37,474 bases of DNA from an uncultured Aquimarina sp. (GCA_938011245.1 CALLUJ010000023.1:1-37474), one strand, 5' to 3'. Positions 16,334-25,846 are shown, counted from the stretch's first letter. Numbers and translations are program-made. Notes: generated from the sequence alone by a model not told the origin.

Positions 16334-17207
16334 TATTTTTATTAACCCAACGGTAATAAAACAGATTTTTTTACGCTGCGTATTTTATATCCTTATACTT
16401 AAAATATTTAGCAACTCTGTCACTATTTAGAGTTATTAACCTATCGGTAATATAATTATATTACCGATAGGTTAATAAACTTGTCAACTTTTTCGATTAA
16501 TAGCCCTTTTGTTATCTTTCTTCCAAGGTATTTTGAAGTCAAAATATCCCTGTCTTATTTATATAAAAATATTGTTTCGTTAAAAGTAGAAATTACTATT
16601 CAAAAAGTTAGTAAGTCGGTTAATTTATTTTACATCTTAAAAATACAAGTTATTTTTATTTTAGGATTAATTACGATTATTTTTTAAACCGATTGTTAGT
16701 AATAAATAATTAATAAACATGTAATTAAGGTTTTTAATGAATATTTTATAGGATTAATACCTTTAATTTTAGTGAGTTTTTTCCTACATTTATAGCTTAT
16801 TTGTAGGTTATTTATTTTTATTTTATAAAGTATTGATAATCAGTAAATTATACTTTTTTTTAAGTGAAAACCTAAAGAATTAGATTGAATTATTGTTTTT
16901 TTAGTTACAGATTGACGTTTTTTTTAAGGAGTTTGACAATTTTAATGTATTGTAGCTCTATAAGTATGTAATTTAGTACCCGTAAACAATAAATGGAATC
17001 TATTTTTTAATAAATTAAATTTATATAATTATGTACACACTACTTAAATTGCTTGGGATTAATTTTTACAATTTTTTGGTTGTAAGTTTTATATATGAAG
17101 AAACTATTTGTAAATGATCTTTACAGTTCTAAGTTGTAAATATGAAAGATTACAACTGTGTGAATTATGGATATTATAGTATAAACTTCCCAATTAAAAT
17201 AATTTAA
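16334..17207. other. Long AT-rich intergenic region upstream of the polysaccharide genes
   Basis: 874 bases with no convincing gene. A TTG-initiated 68-codon ORF at 16481 has no family features. The stretch contains the 46-base palindrome at 16433-16478 and several long T tracts. A TTGACA-like hexamer at 16933-16938 has TATAAG 20 bases further on (16959-16964), a weak promoter candidate for the downstream operon. A hairpin with 8-base arms lies at 17132-17139 and 17150-17157, and a 14-codon ORF starts at 17095. A long 5' untranslated leader for the polysaccharide operon is possible. No JUMPstart-type element was recognised. Confidence 0.5.
16433..16478. repeat. Perfect 46-base palindrome
   Basis: Bases 16433-16455 are the exact reverse complement of 16456-16478; the half-site core is CCTATCGGTAATATAA. 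There is no spacer and no mismatch. As RNA it would form a stem of about 21 pairs with a tetraloop. It lies 100 bases after the MFS stop codon. It lacks a T tract on either side, so it is not a textbook terminator. It could also be a dyad operator or a cruciform/recombination site. Confidence 0.85.
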
Positions 17208-18338
17208 ATGCAAATACTTACCACAAAAAGAGTTTGGTTATCATCACCTCATATGGGGGGACAAGAACAAAATTTCATAAAACAAGCTTTTGACACTAAT
17301 TGGATAGCTCCTTTGGGACCAAATGTAGATGGATTTGAACAAGATATAGAAAATTACCTTTCAGAAAATGTTCAAGTTGCAGCTTTAGTATCAGGAACAT
17401 CGTCTTTACACTTAGGATTAAAACTATTGGGAGTTAAAAAAGGCGATGAGGTCTTATGTCAGAGTATGACTTTTGCAGCGTCGGCTAACCCAATAACTTA
17501 TTTAGGAGCAACCCCCATTTTTATAGATAGCGAACAAGAAACATGGAATATTTGTCCTCAACAGTTAGAAATTGCAATTAAAGATCGCATAGCTAAGGGG
17601 AAAAAACCTAAAGCAATTGTTGCAGTACATTTATATGGCATGCCTTATAATGTGGAAAAAATAAATGAGATTTCTTTATTATACGAAATACCTATATTAG
17701 AAGATAGTGCAGAATCTTTAGGTAGTATGTATCAAGGGAAAAAGTGTGGTACTTTTGGGGATATGGCTATATTATCTTTTAATGGCAATAAAATTATCAC
17801 AACTTCTGGAGGAGGGGCTTTAGTTACAAATACCAAAGCCATAAAAGATAGAGCCATTTTTTTAGCAACACAAGCAAAAGACGATGCTCCCCATTACCAG
17901 CATTCTGAAGTTGGTTATAATTACCGTATGAGTAATGTTATTGCGGGTATTGGTAGAGGACAAATGTTAGTATTAGATTCCCATGTACAGAAAAGAAGAG
18001 AGAATTTTAATTATTATCTAACCCATTTAGATGAATTTAATGATATTTCGTTTCTTAAAGAACCTAAAAATTCTTTTTCTAACAGATGGTTGTCTTGCAT
18101 TCAAACCAGTTCATTTGAGTTAAGAGAAGAAATTAGAAAAGTACTAGCTAAAGAAAATATAGAATCTAGACCTTTATGGAAACCAATGCATTGCCAACCT
18201 ATTTTTAAAAATAATTTGGCCTACACTAATGGAGTTTCGGAAACTCTTTTTGATAAAGGACTATGTTTGCCAAGCGGCTCTAATCTTGAATCGGAGGATT
18301 TGGATAGGGTAGTATCATTAATAAAAACTATTTTATAA
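17208..18338 (+). CDS. DegT/DnrJ/EryC1/StrS-type sugar aminotransferase
   Basis: A 376-residue PLP-dependent enzyme of the family that aminates nucleotide keto-sugars (PglE/PseC-like). The N-terminal block WLSSPHMGGQEQNFIKQAFDTNWIAPLGP, the pocket SGTSSLHLGL and the AVHLYGMP/LEDSAESLGS blocks are typical. The candidate Schiff-base lysine is Lys195 in SFNGNKIITTSGGG. The stop codon overlaps the next gene's ATG by one base, so the two are translationally coupled. The partner is a UDP-GlcNAc 4,6-dehydratase-like protein. Together they would make a 4-amino-6-deoxy sugar (UDP-N-acetylbacillosamine-type precursor), presumably for the envelope polysaccharide exported by the Wza/Wzc pair. Confidence 0.92.
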   Translation: MQILTTKRVWLSSPHMGGQEQNFIKQAFDTNWIAPLGPNVDGFEQDIENYLSENVQVAALVSGTSSLHLGLKLLGVKKGDEVLCQSMTFAASANPITYLGATPIFIDSEQETWNICPQQLEIAIKDRIAKGKKPKAIVAVHLYGMPYNVEKINEISLLYEIPILEDSAESLGSMYQGKKCGTFGDMAILSFNGNKIITTSGGGALVTNTKAIKDRAIFLATQAKDDAPHYQHSEVGYNYRMSNVIAGIGRGQMLVLDSHVQKRRENFNYYLTHLDEFNDISFLKEPKNSFSNRWLSCIQTSSFELREEIRKVLAKENIESRPLWKPMHCQPIFKNNLAYTNGVSETLFDKGLCLPSGSNLESEDLDRVVSLIKTIL

Positions 18339-20254
18339 TGATAAAATCCTTTTTGCTTAAAAATTTAGATAAGCATGCTTCAAAGTGGGTGGTTCTAGCT
18401 ATCGATACTTTAATTGTTATACTAAATTTTGTAATAACTTATATAATTAGATTTGGAATTACAGTAGATTTATCTAATACTAATCTATTAAGTCAATTGC
18501 CAGTAATACTTGTTTTTTCTTTGAGCAGTTTTATTTTAATAGGCTCTTATAAAGGGATTATTAGACAAACAGGTTTAAAAGATGCCTATAATTTATTTGT
18601 AGCAGTAACGGTTTTATTGTTAATGTCTAGTTTTTTAGTTTTAGCAAGTAGAAGATTTTATTGGGTATCGGAATCCTTAAATATTCCACTGTCAATAATA
18701 GATATGCATTACCTGTTAAATATTATAACATTAGTAACAAGTAGATTGTTTTTTAAATATTGTTATTATTTTGTAAAATATAAAATAGGAAATAGTTTTA
18801 AAGTATTAATTTTTGGGGCAGGAAACCTTGGAATGTCCACACTTTCAGTATTAAAAAATGAAGATGAACGATCAATAAAAGTAGTTGGTTTTATAGATAA
18901 AAATTCTAAAACAATTGGTAAAACAATTAATGGAATAAAAGTATATAATATAAAAAAAATAAATAAAAAATTTATTTCTAAACACGATATTGATGAGATT
19001 ATAATTTCTAATCCCACAATTGTTAAAAAAGATTTATATGCTATTTCAGATTCGTTTATAAACCTAGGACTTAGTGTTAAAATTGTACCATCTTATGATA
19101 ACTGGGATAATGGAGAACTTAACGTTTCCCAAATAAAGCCCATACAAATAGAAGATTTATTAGATAGACCCTCAATAAACATAGGAAATGAAAGTGTTAT
19201 AGAGGAAATTAAAAATAAAACAATATTAATAACTGGAGCAGCAGGATCTATAGGTAGTGAAATAGTAAGGCAGCTTTGTAAATACCAATATAAGCAGTTA
19301 ATTTTGGTGGATCAAAGCGAGTCTGCCTTATACGATTTACAACAAGAGTTATTAAGTAAAGAAATTAATAGTTTTAAAGCAATAATAGCAGATATTAGAG
19401 AGCTGCAGAGGGTTGAACTTATCTTTTCTGAATACAAGCCCAATATGGTTTTTCATGCAGCGGCATATAAACATGTCCCCCTAATGGAAAGCTACCCAAG
19501 TGAAGCTGTAAAAATTAACGTTATGGGGACACATAATTTGGCAAACCTATCAAACAAACATGGTGTAAATAAATTTGTATTTGTCTCTACAGATAAAGCA
19601 GTAAACCCAACAAATGTTATGGGAGCAACGAAACGAGTAGCAGAAATGTATATACAATGTTTGCAAAAAAATAGTACAACAAAATTTATTACTACAAGGT
19701 TTGGAAATGTTTTGGGTTCTAATGGCTCAGTAATTCCATTGTTTAAAAAACAAATAGCAAAAGGAGGGCCTATAACAGTTACACATAAGGATATTACACG
19801 TTATTTTATGACCATACCAGAAGCGTCACAATTAGTTATAGAGGCAGGTTCTATGGGAAAAGGAGGAGAGATATTTATTTTTGATATGGGTAAATCTGTG
19901 AAGATATTTGATTTAGCTAAAAAAATGATTTATCTATCGGGGCTAAATTACCCTAAAGATATAGATATTAAGATAACAGGTCTCCGCTCGGGAGAAAAAT
20001 TATATGAAGAACTCTTAGCAAATACAGAAAACACAATACCAACATATCATAAAAAAATAATGATTAGTAAAAGTACTGTAGACTTTTCTTTAGAACATTT
20101 AAAAGATAAAATTGATGATTTATGTATTATGAATTTACTAAATCAAAATAACCTTATTGTATCTAAAATAAAAGAGATAGTACCAGAGTATATTTCTAAA
20201 AATTCTGTTTTTGAAACTATCGATAAAAATAAAAAAAAGAAAGTGATAACTTAA
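18338..20254 (+). CDS. Membrane nucleotide-sugar 4,6-dehydratase, PglF/CapD family
   Basis: A 638-residue polysaccharide biosynthesis protein. About 135 N-terminal residues form four membrane helices. A first Rossmann-like segment follows at about 150-290 (VLIFGAGNLGMSTL, CoA-binding-like). The SDR catalytic domain begins at TGAAGSIGSE (Thr299 onward, NAD-binding) and continues with FHAAAYKHVPLME and STDKAVNPTNVMGATKR. This is the full-length FlaA1/PglF/CapD architecture that converts UDP-GlcNAc-type sugars to 4-keto-6-deoxy products at the inner membrane. It overlaps the aminotransferase gene by one base. The C-terminus is a lysine-rich tail (KNKKKKVIT). Confidence 0.93.
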   Translation: MIKSFLLKNLDKHASKWVVLAIDTLIVILNFVITYIIRFGITVDLSNTNLLSQLPVILVFSLSSFILIGSYKGIIRQTGLKDAYNLFVAVTVLLLMSSFLVLASRRFYWVSESLNIPLSIIDMHYLLNIITLVTSRLFFKYCYYFVKYKIGNSFKVLIFGAGNLGMSTLSVLKNEDERSIKVVGFIDKNSKTIGKTINGIKVYNIKKINKKFISKHDIDEIIISNPTIVKKDLYAISDSFINLGLSVKIVPSYDNWDNGELNVSQIKPIQIEDLLDRPSINIGNESVIEEIKNKTILITGAAGSIGSEIVRQLCKYQYKQLILVDQSESALYDLQQELLSKEINSFKAIIADIRELQRVELIFSEYKPNMVFHAAAYKHVPLMESYPSEAVKINVMGTHNLANLSNKHGVNKFVFVSTDKAVNPTNVMGATKRVAEMYIQCLQKNSTTKFITTRFGNVLGSNGSVIPLFKKQIAKGGPITVTHKDITRYFMTIPEASQLVIEAGSMGKGGEIFIFDMGKSVKIFDLAKKMIYLSGLNYPKDIDIKITGLRSGEKLYEELLANTENTIPTYHKKIMISKSTVDFSLEHLKDKIDDLCIMNLLNQNNLIVSKIKEIVPEYISKNSVFETIDKNKKKKVIT

Positions 20255-20336
20255 TACGTTAAGTGTTTTAAGCTATGTTAGATATATAAAAAAAATAATC
20301 CTAATTTAGCCTCAATAAAATTAAAAATTAAACTAT

Positions 20337-21113
20337 TTGATGAAAATTTTAAAATTCGTTTGTGTTTCTCTGTTAATCACTTTAATTAATTCATGTAAAG
20401 TACCTGCAGATGTAGTTTATTTTCAAGGCGTAGAAAATCTTGAGAAAATTTCTATAAAAGATAATGAAACTTCAGTGTTTAGAACAGACGATGTTATTAG
20501 TGTTTTTGTTTCGGCTCCAGATATGGATACTGCACGACCTTTTAATCTATCTCAAGGTTTAACAATAGAAGGAGATGGAACACAAGGGCAAAATCAAGTT
20601 GATTCAGCACCTACATATGTTATAGATTCCGAAGGAAATATAGAATTCCCAGTACTTGGTAAACTAAAAATATCAGGACTAACTAGAGTAGAAGCGGCGA
20701 GTGTAATTAAAGAAAAAATAAAAGAATTTATAAATGCCCCTGTTGTAACAGTAAAATTAAAAAACTTTAAAATTACAGTTTTAGGAGAAGTTAATAATCC
20801 AGGTAGCCTTACTGTAGAAACAGAAAAAATAACTGTTATAGAAGCTATTGGTATTGCGGGAGATTTAACAATAAAAGGAAAAAGGCAAAATATTACAGTT
20901 ATTAGGGATTTAGGTAAGGAAAAGGAGTTTCATAAATTAGATATTACATCTAAAGAAATATTTAATTCGCCTGCTTATTACCTTAACCAAAATGATATTG
21001 TATATGTAGAGCCTAATACATCGAGAGTAAGAACTTCAAAAACTAATAATAATACATTATCAATAGCACTAACAATATTTGGAGTAGTACTTTCTGCAAT
21101 AAGTATATTATAA
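20337..21113 (+). CDS. Wza-like polysaccharide export lipoprotein
   Basis: A 258-residue outer-membrane auxiliary protein. The lipoprotein signal ends LINSC (Cys20). The polysaccharide export domain runs from about residue 30 to 125 (TDDVISVFVSAPD, then YVIDSEGNIEFPVLGKLKISG). An SLBB-type domain covers about 130-220 (ITVLGEVNNPGSLTV and ITVIEAIGIAGDL), and a C-terminal hydrophobic helix is at about 240-258. Bacteroidota versions are shorter than E. coli Wza, as here. It is placed directly before the Wzc-like kinase (28-base spacer) in the usual order of capsule/EPS export genes. The two proteins should form the trans-envelope export complex. Confidence 0.93.
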   Translation: MMKILKFVCVSLLITLINSCKVPADVVYFQGVENLEKISIKDNETSVFRTDDVISVFVSAPDMDTARPFNLSQGLTIEGDGTQGQNQVDSAPTYVIDSEGNIEFPVLGKLKISGLTRVEAASVIKEKIKEFINAPVVTVKLKNFKITVLGEVNNPGSLTVETEKITVIEAIGIAGDLTIKGKRQNITVIRDLGKEKEFHKLDITSKEIFNSPAYYLNQNDIVYVEPNTSRVRTSKTNNNTLSIALTIFGVVLSAISIL

Positions 21114-21141
21114 TTAATTATTGCTAATACATTTGAATTGA

Positions 21142-23517
21142 ATGAATTTTGAACAAAAAATGGATTCTATAACAACATTGAGTCAAAAAGAAGTTAATAA
21201 GTTTAATTTAAAAAACGAAATTCAAAAGTATACGACAAAATGGTATTGGTTTGTAATAAGTATATTAATTTTTGGAACTATAGCATTTCTTAAAGTTAGA
21301 TACACTATTCCGCTGTATAATGTATCGGCTACTATTGCGATGTCGCAAGAAGATAATGCAGATGAATATGGTTTGTCTTCTATTAAAGAGCTAGGTTTTG
21401 TTGATAAAAGTCAAAGTAGAATAGATAAAGAAATTGAATTATTAAAATCTAAGACTCTAATTAAAAATGTAATAAAGAATCTTAATTTAAATATTCAATA
21501 TTTTACAGAAGGGAAAATTTTAGAAACAGAAAATTATCCAAAATCTATAGTGGAAGTTAACTTTTTAGAAAACGACTCTATTTTAGAACAAGTAGAAAAA
21601 ACCTTTTACATAAAAATTAATTCAGAAACTTCTTATTCATTATTAAATAAAAACCAAGACGTATTGAATAGCCATATTTTTGGAAAAAAAATTAATACAG
21701 ATATAGGAAATATTGTTGTTACTCCAAATTCAAAAAATATAAAAACCCATAAAGGAGAAGTCATAAGAGTTAGTTTATCTCCAATAAAGTCGTTAGTTGA
21801 AAACTACAGAAAAAAATTAAATATTTATAGACTTAACGAGCATTCGTATGTAGTTAATGTTTCTATTAATGATCCTGTTGTAAATAAAGCTACTAGTTTT
21901 ATTAATACCCTAATAAATGGTTATGAAAAAGAAAGTATTAATCACAAAAAGAAAATTTCAAGTAAAACAGCTCAATTTTTAAGGGATCGGTTAGAGTCAA
22001 TATCAGGAGAATTGTCTTCTGTAGAAGGAGAAGCAGCAGGTTATAAATCAAGATATGGAATAGCAGGAGACGTGAGTACTCAAGCCCAAAGAGTAGCTAG
22101 TTTTGACTCTCAAAACGAACAAGAAATTGCTAAAAATGAAGAACAGCTTCGTTTAATTAAGTCGATGTTAAGTTTTATCCAAAGTCAAGAAGGTAAAAAT
22201 GATTTAATTCCTTCAAATTTTGGGTTTTCAGATCAATCTATTTCAAGTAATATTTCAAGGTATAATACTCTTATTACACAGCGTAAGCGCTTATTAAAAA
22301 CCTCTAGTCTTGCAAACCCAGTAGTATTAAATATAGACGAGCAAATAAAATCCATTAGAGAGTTTTTAATAGGTAGTTTTAATAGCTCTGCAACCTCGTT
22401 AAGCGAAAACTTAAGTACGTTACGTACTAAAGGAAAGTATTTTAGTGGAAAACTTTATGTAGCACCAAAAAGACAAATGGACTTAAAGGCTATTGAAAGG
22501 GATAAGGTTGTTAAAGAACAATTATATTTGTATTTACTACAAAAAAGAGAAGAAGCAGAAATTACAAGTCATGTAACAGTACCTAATTCTAGAATTATAG
22601 ATAAAGCATCTTCGCTTGGTGCTTATGAGATTAATTCAAATAAAAAAATAATTTACTTAGGTTCATTTCTTATGGCCTTATTAATTCCTTTTTTATCTAT
22701 ATATCTTGCAGATTTGCTTAATACTAAAGTTCGCTCTTTAAATGAAATAGAAGAGTCACTTACTATTCCGATATTGGGAACTGTACCTAATGTGAAATCA
22801 AAAAATAAATTTATAGTGACTAAAAATGACCGTTCTTCAATTTCGGAAGCTTTTAGAATTATAAGAACTAATTTAAGTTTCTTTTTAGCTAAAGCTAATA
22901 ATAATGAAGGAAAAGTATTTTTAGTTACATCGGGAATATCGGGGGAAGGAAAAACATTTATCTCATCAAATATAGCAAAAGTTTTAGCGGTTTCAGGTAG
23001 TAAAGTAGCTTACATAGGGACAGATTTTAGATATCCTAAATTTCATGAAGTTTTGGATTTACCCGATGGAAAAAACACTGTTGGATTTACTAATTATATA
23101 GTAAATAAGTCTTTGAAAATTGAAGATGTTATTTATACAGAAAAAGGAGAGGACCCTATTGATATTGTTCCTCCGGGAGCAATACCACCAAATCCAACAG
23201 GTTTACTTATGAATGATAGGGTAGAGGAAATGTTTTCCTATCTAAAAGATAATTATGATTATATTGTTGTAGATACTTCGCCTGTAAAATTAGTAACAGA
23301 TACCTTGTTAATTAACGATTTGGCAGATGTTACTATATATGTAATACGAGAAGGTTTTACAGATAAAAAACTAATGGGTCTTCCAGAAAAGTTTAGCAAA
23401 GAACAAAAATTAAAAAATGTTAGTATTGTGCTAAATGGTGAAAAACTAGCAGGTTCTAGTTATGGATATGGTTACGGAGAAAAATCTAAGGCAAATTTTG
23501 ATTTAAAAACTATTTAG
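21142..23517 (+). CDS. Wzc-like polysaccharide co-polymerase with tyrosine autokinase domain
   Basis: A 791-residue inner-membrane protein. There are two transmembrane segments, at about residue 30-50 and about 505-525, flanking a Wzz domain and a coiled-coil periplasmic region. APKRQMDLKAIERDKVVKEQLY is the GNVR-type motif. The cytoplasmic BY-kinase domain has Walker A SGISGEGKT (Ser597-Thr605), the Walker A' strand GTDFRYPK and Walker B YIVVDTSPV. The C-terminus holds a short tyrosine cluster (SSYGYGYGEK), the usual autophosphorylation site. It controls polymer length and export together with the Wza-like protein. No separate Wzb phosphatase gene is adjacent. It is the last gene before a T-rich spacer and the B12 riboswitch. 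Confidence 0.94.
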   Translation: MNFEQKMDSITTLSQKEVNKFNLKNEIQKYTTKWYWFVISILIFGTIAFLKVRYTIPLYNVSATIAMSQEDNADEYGLSSIKELGFVDKSQSRIDKEIELLKSKTLIKNVIKNLNLNIQYFTEGKILETENYPKSIVEVNFLENDSILEQVEKTFYIKINSETSYSLLNKNQDVLNSHIFGKKINTDIGNIVVTPNSKNIKTHKGEVIRVSLSPIKSLVENYRKKLNIYRLNEHSYVVNVSINDPVVNKATSFINTLINGYEKESINHKKKISSKTAQFLRDRLESISGELSSVEGEAAGYKSRYGIAGDVSTQAQRVASFDSQNEQEIAKNEEQLRLIKSMLSFIQSQEGKNDLIPSNFGFSDQSISSNISRYNTLITQRKRLLKTSSLANPVVLNIDEQIKSIREFLIGSFNSSATSLSENLSTLRTKGKYFSGKLYVAPKRQMDLKAIERDKVVKEQLYLYLLQKREEAEITSHVTVPNSRIIDKASSLGAYEINSNKKIIYLGSFLMALLIPFLSIYLADLLNTKVRSLNEIEESLTIPILGTVPNVKSKNKFIVTKNDRSSISEAFRIIRTNLSFFLAKANNNEGKVFLVTSGISGEGKTFISSNIAKVLAVSGSKVAYIGTDFRYPKFHEVLDLPDGKNTVGFTNYIVNKSLKIEDVIYTEKGEDPIDIVPPGAIPPNPTGLLMNDRVEEMFSYLKDNYDYIVVDTSPVKLVTDTLLINDLADVTIYVIREGFTDKKLMGLPEKFSKEQKLKNVSIVLNGEKLAGSSYGYGYGEKSKANFDLKTI

Positions 23518-23679
23518 ATCAGTTTTAATTTTACTATTTTTTTTTAAAAGACTTCTTGCAGATGTTATATATTGTTAGCCAGTAATTTGTAATTAAGTAA
23601 AAAAATAACTGATTTCTTCGTTTTATAATACATTATTCAAATAATCTATCTAGTTTTGTAATCGAATTTAGGTTTGTAG
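23518..23679. other. Spacer between the Wzc-like gene and the riboswitch
   Basis: Begins with a T-rich run (TATTTTTTTTT around 23535-23545) that may end the polysaccharide transcript, although I see no clear hairpin before it. The remainder is AT-rich and should contain the promoter of the riboswitch transcript. No ORF is supported. Confidence 0.4.
23669..23676 (+). promoter_or_regulatory. Candidate -7 element for the B12 riboswitch transcript
   Basis: TAGGTTTG matches TAnnTTTG and lies just before the expected 5' end of the aptamer, a suitable place for a start site. No clear TTTG -33 was seen at 17-23 bases upstream. Confidence 0.35.
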
Positions 23680-23880
23680 AGTTTCATTCAAAACACTATA
23701 ATTAAAAGGGAATCAAGTGCTATTATATAAAATAATGAAGTCTTGAGCTGTTCCCGCAACTGTATGCTTAGTAGATTTATCTACGGTTGTAATTTGTACA
23801 CTTTAAGAGTCACTGTATTTAAATATGGGAAGACTAATTACAATACGCAAGCCAGGAGACCTGCCTAACTTCATTAATAA
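23680..23880 (+). promoter_or_regulatory. Cobalamin (adenosylcobalamin-type) riboswitch
   Basis: Conserved blocks appear in the right order: AAAAGGGAATC (from 23704), then TTGAGCTGTTCCCGCAACTGTA (starting at 23743; note the CCCGCAACTGT core), then GAGTCACTG (about 23807), GGGAAGACT (from 23827), and the B12 box AAGCCAGGAGACCTGCC (23849-23865). The B12 box and the CCCGC-ACTGT core are diagnostic. Between the aptamer and the ATG a small hairpin is possible at 23891-23908 (GACTTT paired with AAAG-AGTC), which may be part of a translational expression platform. Binding cobalamin should repress the downstream BtuB/BtuG genes. The edges are approximate. Confidence 0.93.
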
Positions 23881-23918
23881 AAAAAACGTTGACTTTCGGG
23901 TAAAGAGTCGTCGAGATA

Positions 23919-25835
23919 ATGAGTAGGTATTCTAATTTTATATTGTTAGGGCTTTGGTTCTGTGGAGTGTGTCTGCACGCTCAAAAAAAATCTTTTTTAA
24001 ATAGAAAAAAAGAGAAAGGCACTGTTACCGAATTAAATGAAGTAAAAGTTTATGGATTTAAAAATTCTAAAACCGCTCATCAAGGTCAAAAAGTAATCAC
24101 TTTAGAGAATAAAGAAATTATTAGAAACCCTACAAACTTTACAGAAACCTTACGTTTTAATAGCCCTATAGCGTTTAGAGATTTTGGAAATGGAGGGGTA
24201 AGCTCTGCAAGATTTAGAGGAACTTCGGGAACTAACACTTCGGTATTATGGAATGGGATACCCATTAATGCAGTAGGTAATGGACAAACAGATTTTAATG
24301 CTCTATCTATAAATACAACCGACGAAATTAAGGTAGTTAGTGGAGGGTCAAGTGTTGCTTATGGATCAGGAGCTATTGGAGGATCAATAATTGTTAAAGA
24401 CAATTTAAGTTTTTCTAAACATCAAAATGCTCAAGTGTTTTCAAGTACAGGGAGTTTTACAACAAGTAACAATTTTGCTAAACTTAATATTGGAACAGAC
24501 CAATGGGCTTTAAAATTATCAGCAGCTTATAATCGCTCAAAAAACGATTACGATTTTTTAGATACACGCTTTAGAGACGAAGATGGGAATACTCTTAAAA
24601 ATGAAAATGCAGATTACGATAATTATAATATAGATGCTAGTTTAGGATATAAATTTTCTAATACCAATAAACTTTATTTATACACTACTAAATATGAGGG
24701 AGATCGCTTTTTTTCAGCAGGACTCCCTAATCCATCTTCAGGAAAGGAGCGTAATCAAGATATTAGTCAACGTAACTTATTAAAATGGATATTTCAATTT
24801 TCTAAATTTTCGCAATCTCTTAAATTAGCTTATCTCACACAAGAATCTCGTTATTTTAATAATCGATTTGTTAATCGGTCAAATTTTATAAAATCGAAAA
24901 GTTGGTATGCAGATTATAATTTAAATTATAGACATTCAGAAATTATAAATTTTAACTATTTTATAACATATGAAAATATTTTAGGATATACCGATATTAT
25001 ATCCAAAAGAACAAGAGAGTCCTTAGCAATTGGTGGCAGTGTAAATTATAAGCCTCTTAAATCGACTACTACTACTTTTAGTATTCGTAATGAAAATAAT
25101 TCAGATTTTTCGGTACCAGTAATAGTATCATTTGCTGGGGAACAAAAAATAGGAATAGGGGCTACTTTAAAAACTAATATATCTACTAATTATAGAGTGC
25201 CTACGTATAACGAATTATTTTGGCCACAAGTAGGAGACCCTAATTTAGAACCAGAAAAATCTAAACAATTTGAAATTGGTGGAGATTTTAAATGGCGGAA
25301 AATAAGTGTTTCTGCAACCTATTTTTATATAGATATAGAAGATAAGGTTCAATGGCTACCATCTGGTTCTTCAAATTTATGGAGACCTAGAAATTTAGAA
25401 AAAGTTGTACATAAAGGGTTTGAAATTTCTGCTAAAGCGGCAATTACAGTTCTTAAAAAACATTATTTTAATTTCATTACAAATTTTACACAAACGTTAG
25501 CTAAAGATTTAGAAACTAATAGGAGACTTCCTTTTGTGCCTCAACGTTTATGGAACTTTAATATAGATTATAATTTTAAAAGAATTAATTTTTTTATTCA
25601 ACATTTGTATCAAAGTAAAGTTTTTACTAGTAATAATTTATCGGATTTTGAATCTATAGAAAGTTTTGGCATATATAACTTTGGAATTAATTATATAATT
25701 CTAAAAAAAACAAAAAATAAAGTAGTAGTAGGAGCTAAGGTTAATAATGTATTTAATAGTCTTTATTATTTTACAACGCTTAGACCTAATCCAGGAAGAA
25801 ACTTTAGTGTTAATGTTAATTATAAATTTAGATAA
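23919..25835 (+). CDS. btuB: TonB-dependent cobalamin receptor, BtuB-like
   Basis: A 638-residue outer-membrane receptor. The signal peptide ends in CLHAQ. The plug domain is at about residues 40-150 (LNEVKVYGF as TonB-box-like start, VSSARFRGTSGTNTSVLWNGIPIN, and VVSGGSSVAYGSGAIGGSI). It is followed by a 22-strand barrel with the C-terminal VNVNYKFR ending on an aromatic-rich strand. TonB-dependent receptors vary in substrate, but the cobalamin riboswitch directly upstream and the BtuG-like lipoprotein 11 bases downstream make B12 uptake the best call. It probably forms a lid-and-barrel complex with that lipoprotein. TonB/ExbB/ExbD and the inner-membrane BtuCDF transporter are not in this window. 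Confidence 0.9.
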   Translation: MSRYSNFILLGLWFCGVCLHAQKKSFLNRKKEKGTVTELNEVKVYGFKNSKTAHQGQKVITLENKEIIRNPTNFTETLRFNSPIAFRDFGNGGVSSARFRGTSGTNTSVLWNGIPINAVGNGQTDFNALSINTTDEIKVVSGGSSVAYGSGAIGGSIIVKDNLSFSKHQNAQVFSSTGSFTTSNNFAKLNIGTDQWALKLSAAYNRSKNDYDFLDTRFRDEDGNTLKNENADYDNYNIDASLGYKFSNTNKLYLYTTKYEGDRFFSAGLPNPSSGKERNQDISQRNLLKWIFQFSKFSQSLKLAYLTQESRYFNNRFVNRSNFIKSKSWYADYNLNYRHSEIINFNYFITYENILGYTDIISKRTRESLAIGGSVNYKPLKSTTTTFSIRNENNSDFSVPVIVSFAGEQKIGIGATLKTNISTNYRVPTYNELFWPQVGDPNLEPEKSKQFEIGGDFKWRKISVSATYFYIDIEDKVQWLPSGSSNLWRPRNLEKVVHKGFEISAKAAITVLKKHYFNFITNFTQTLAKDLETNRRLPFVPQRLWNFNIDYNFKRINFFIQHLYQSKVFTSNNLSDFESIESFGIYNFGINYIILKKTKNKVVVGAKVNNVFNSLYYFTTLRPNPGRNFSVNVNYKFR

Positions 25836-25846
25836 ATAAGTGTAAT

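Noticed and set aside
16481-16687. TTG-initiated 68-codon ORF after the palindrome
   Set aside because: Rich in Phe/Ile/Lys as any AT-rich frame would be, no recognisable family, non-ATG start, and located in a noncoding spacer.
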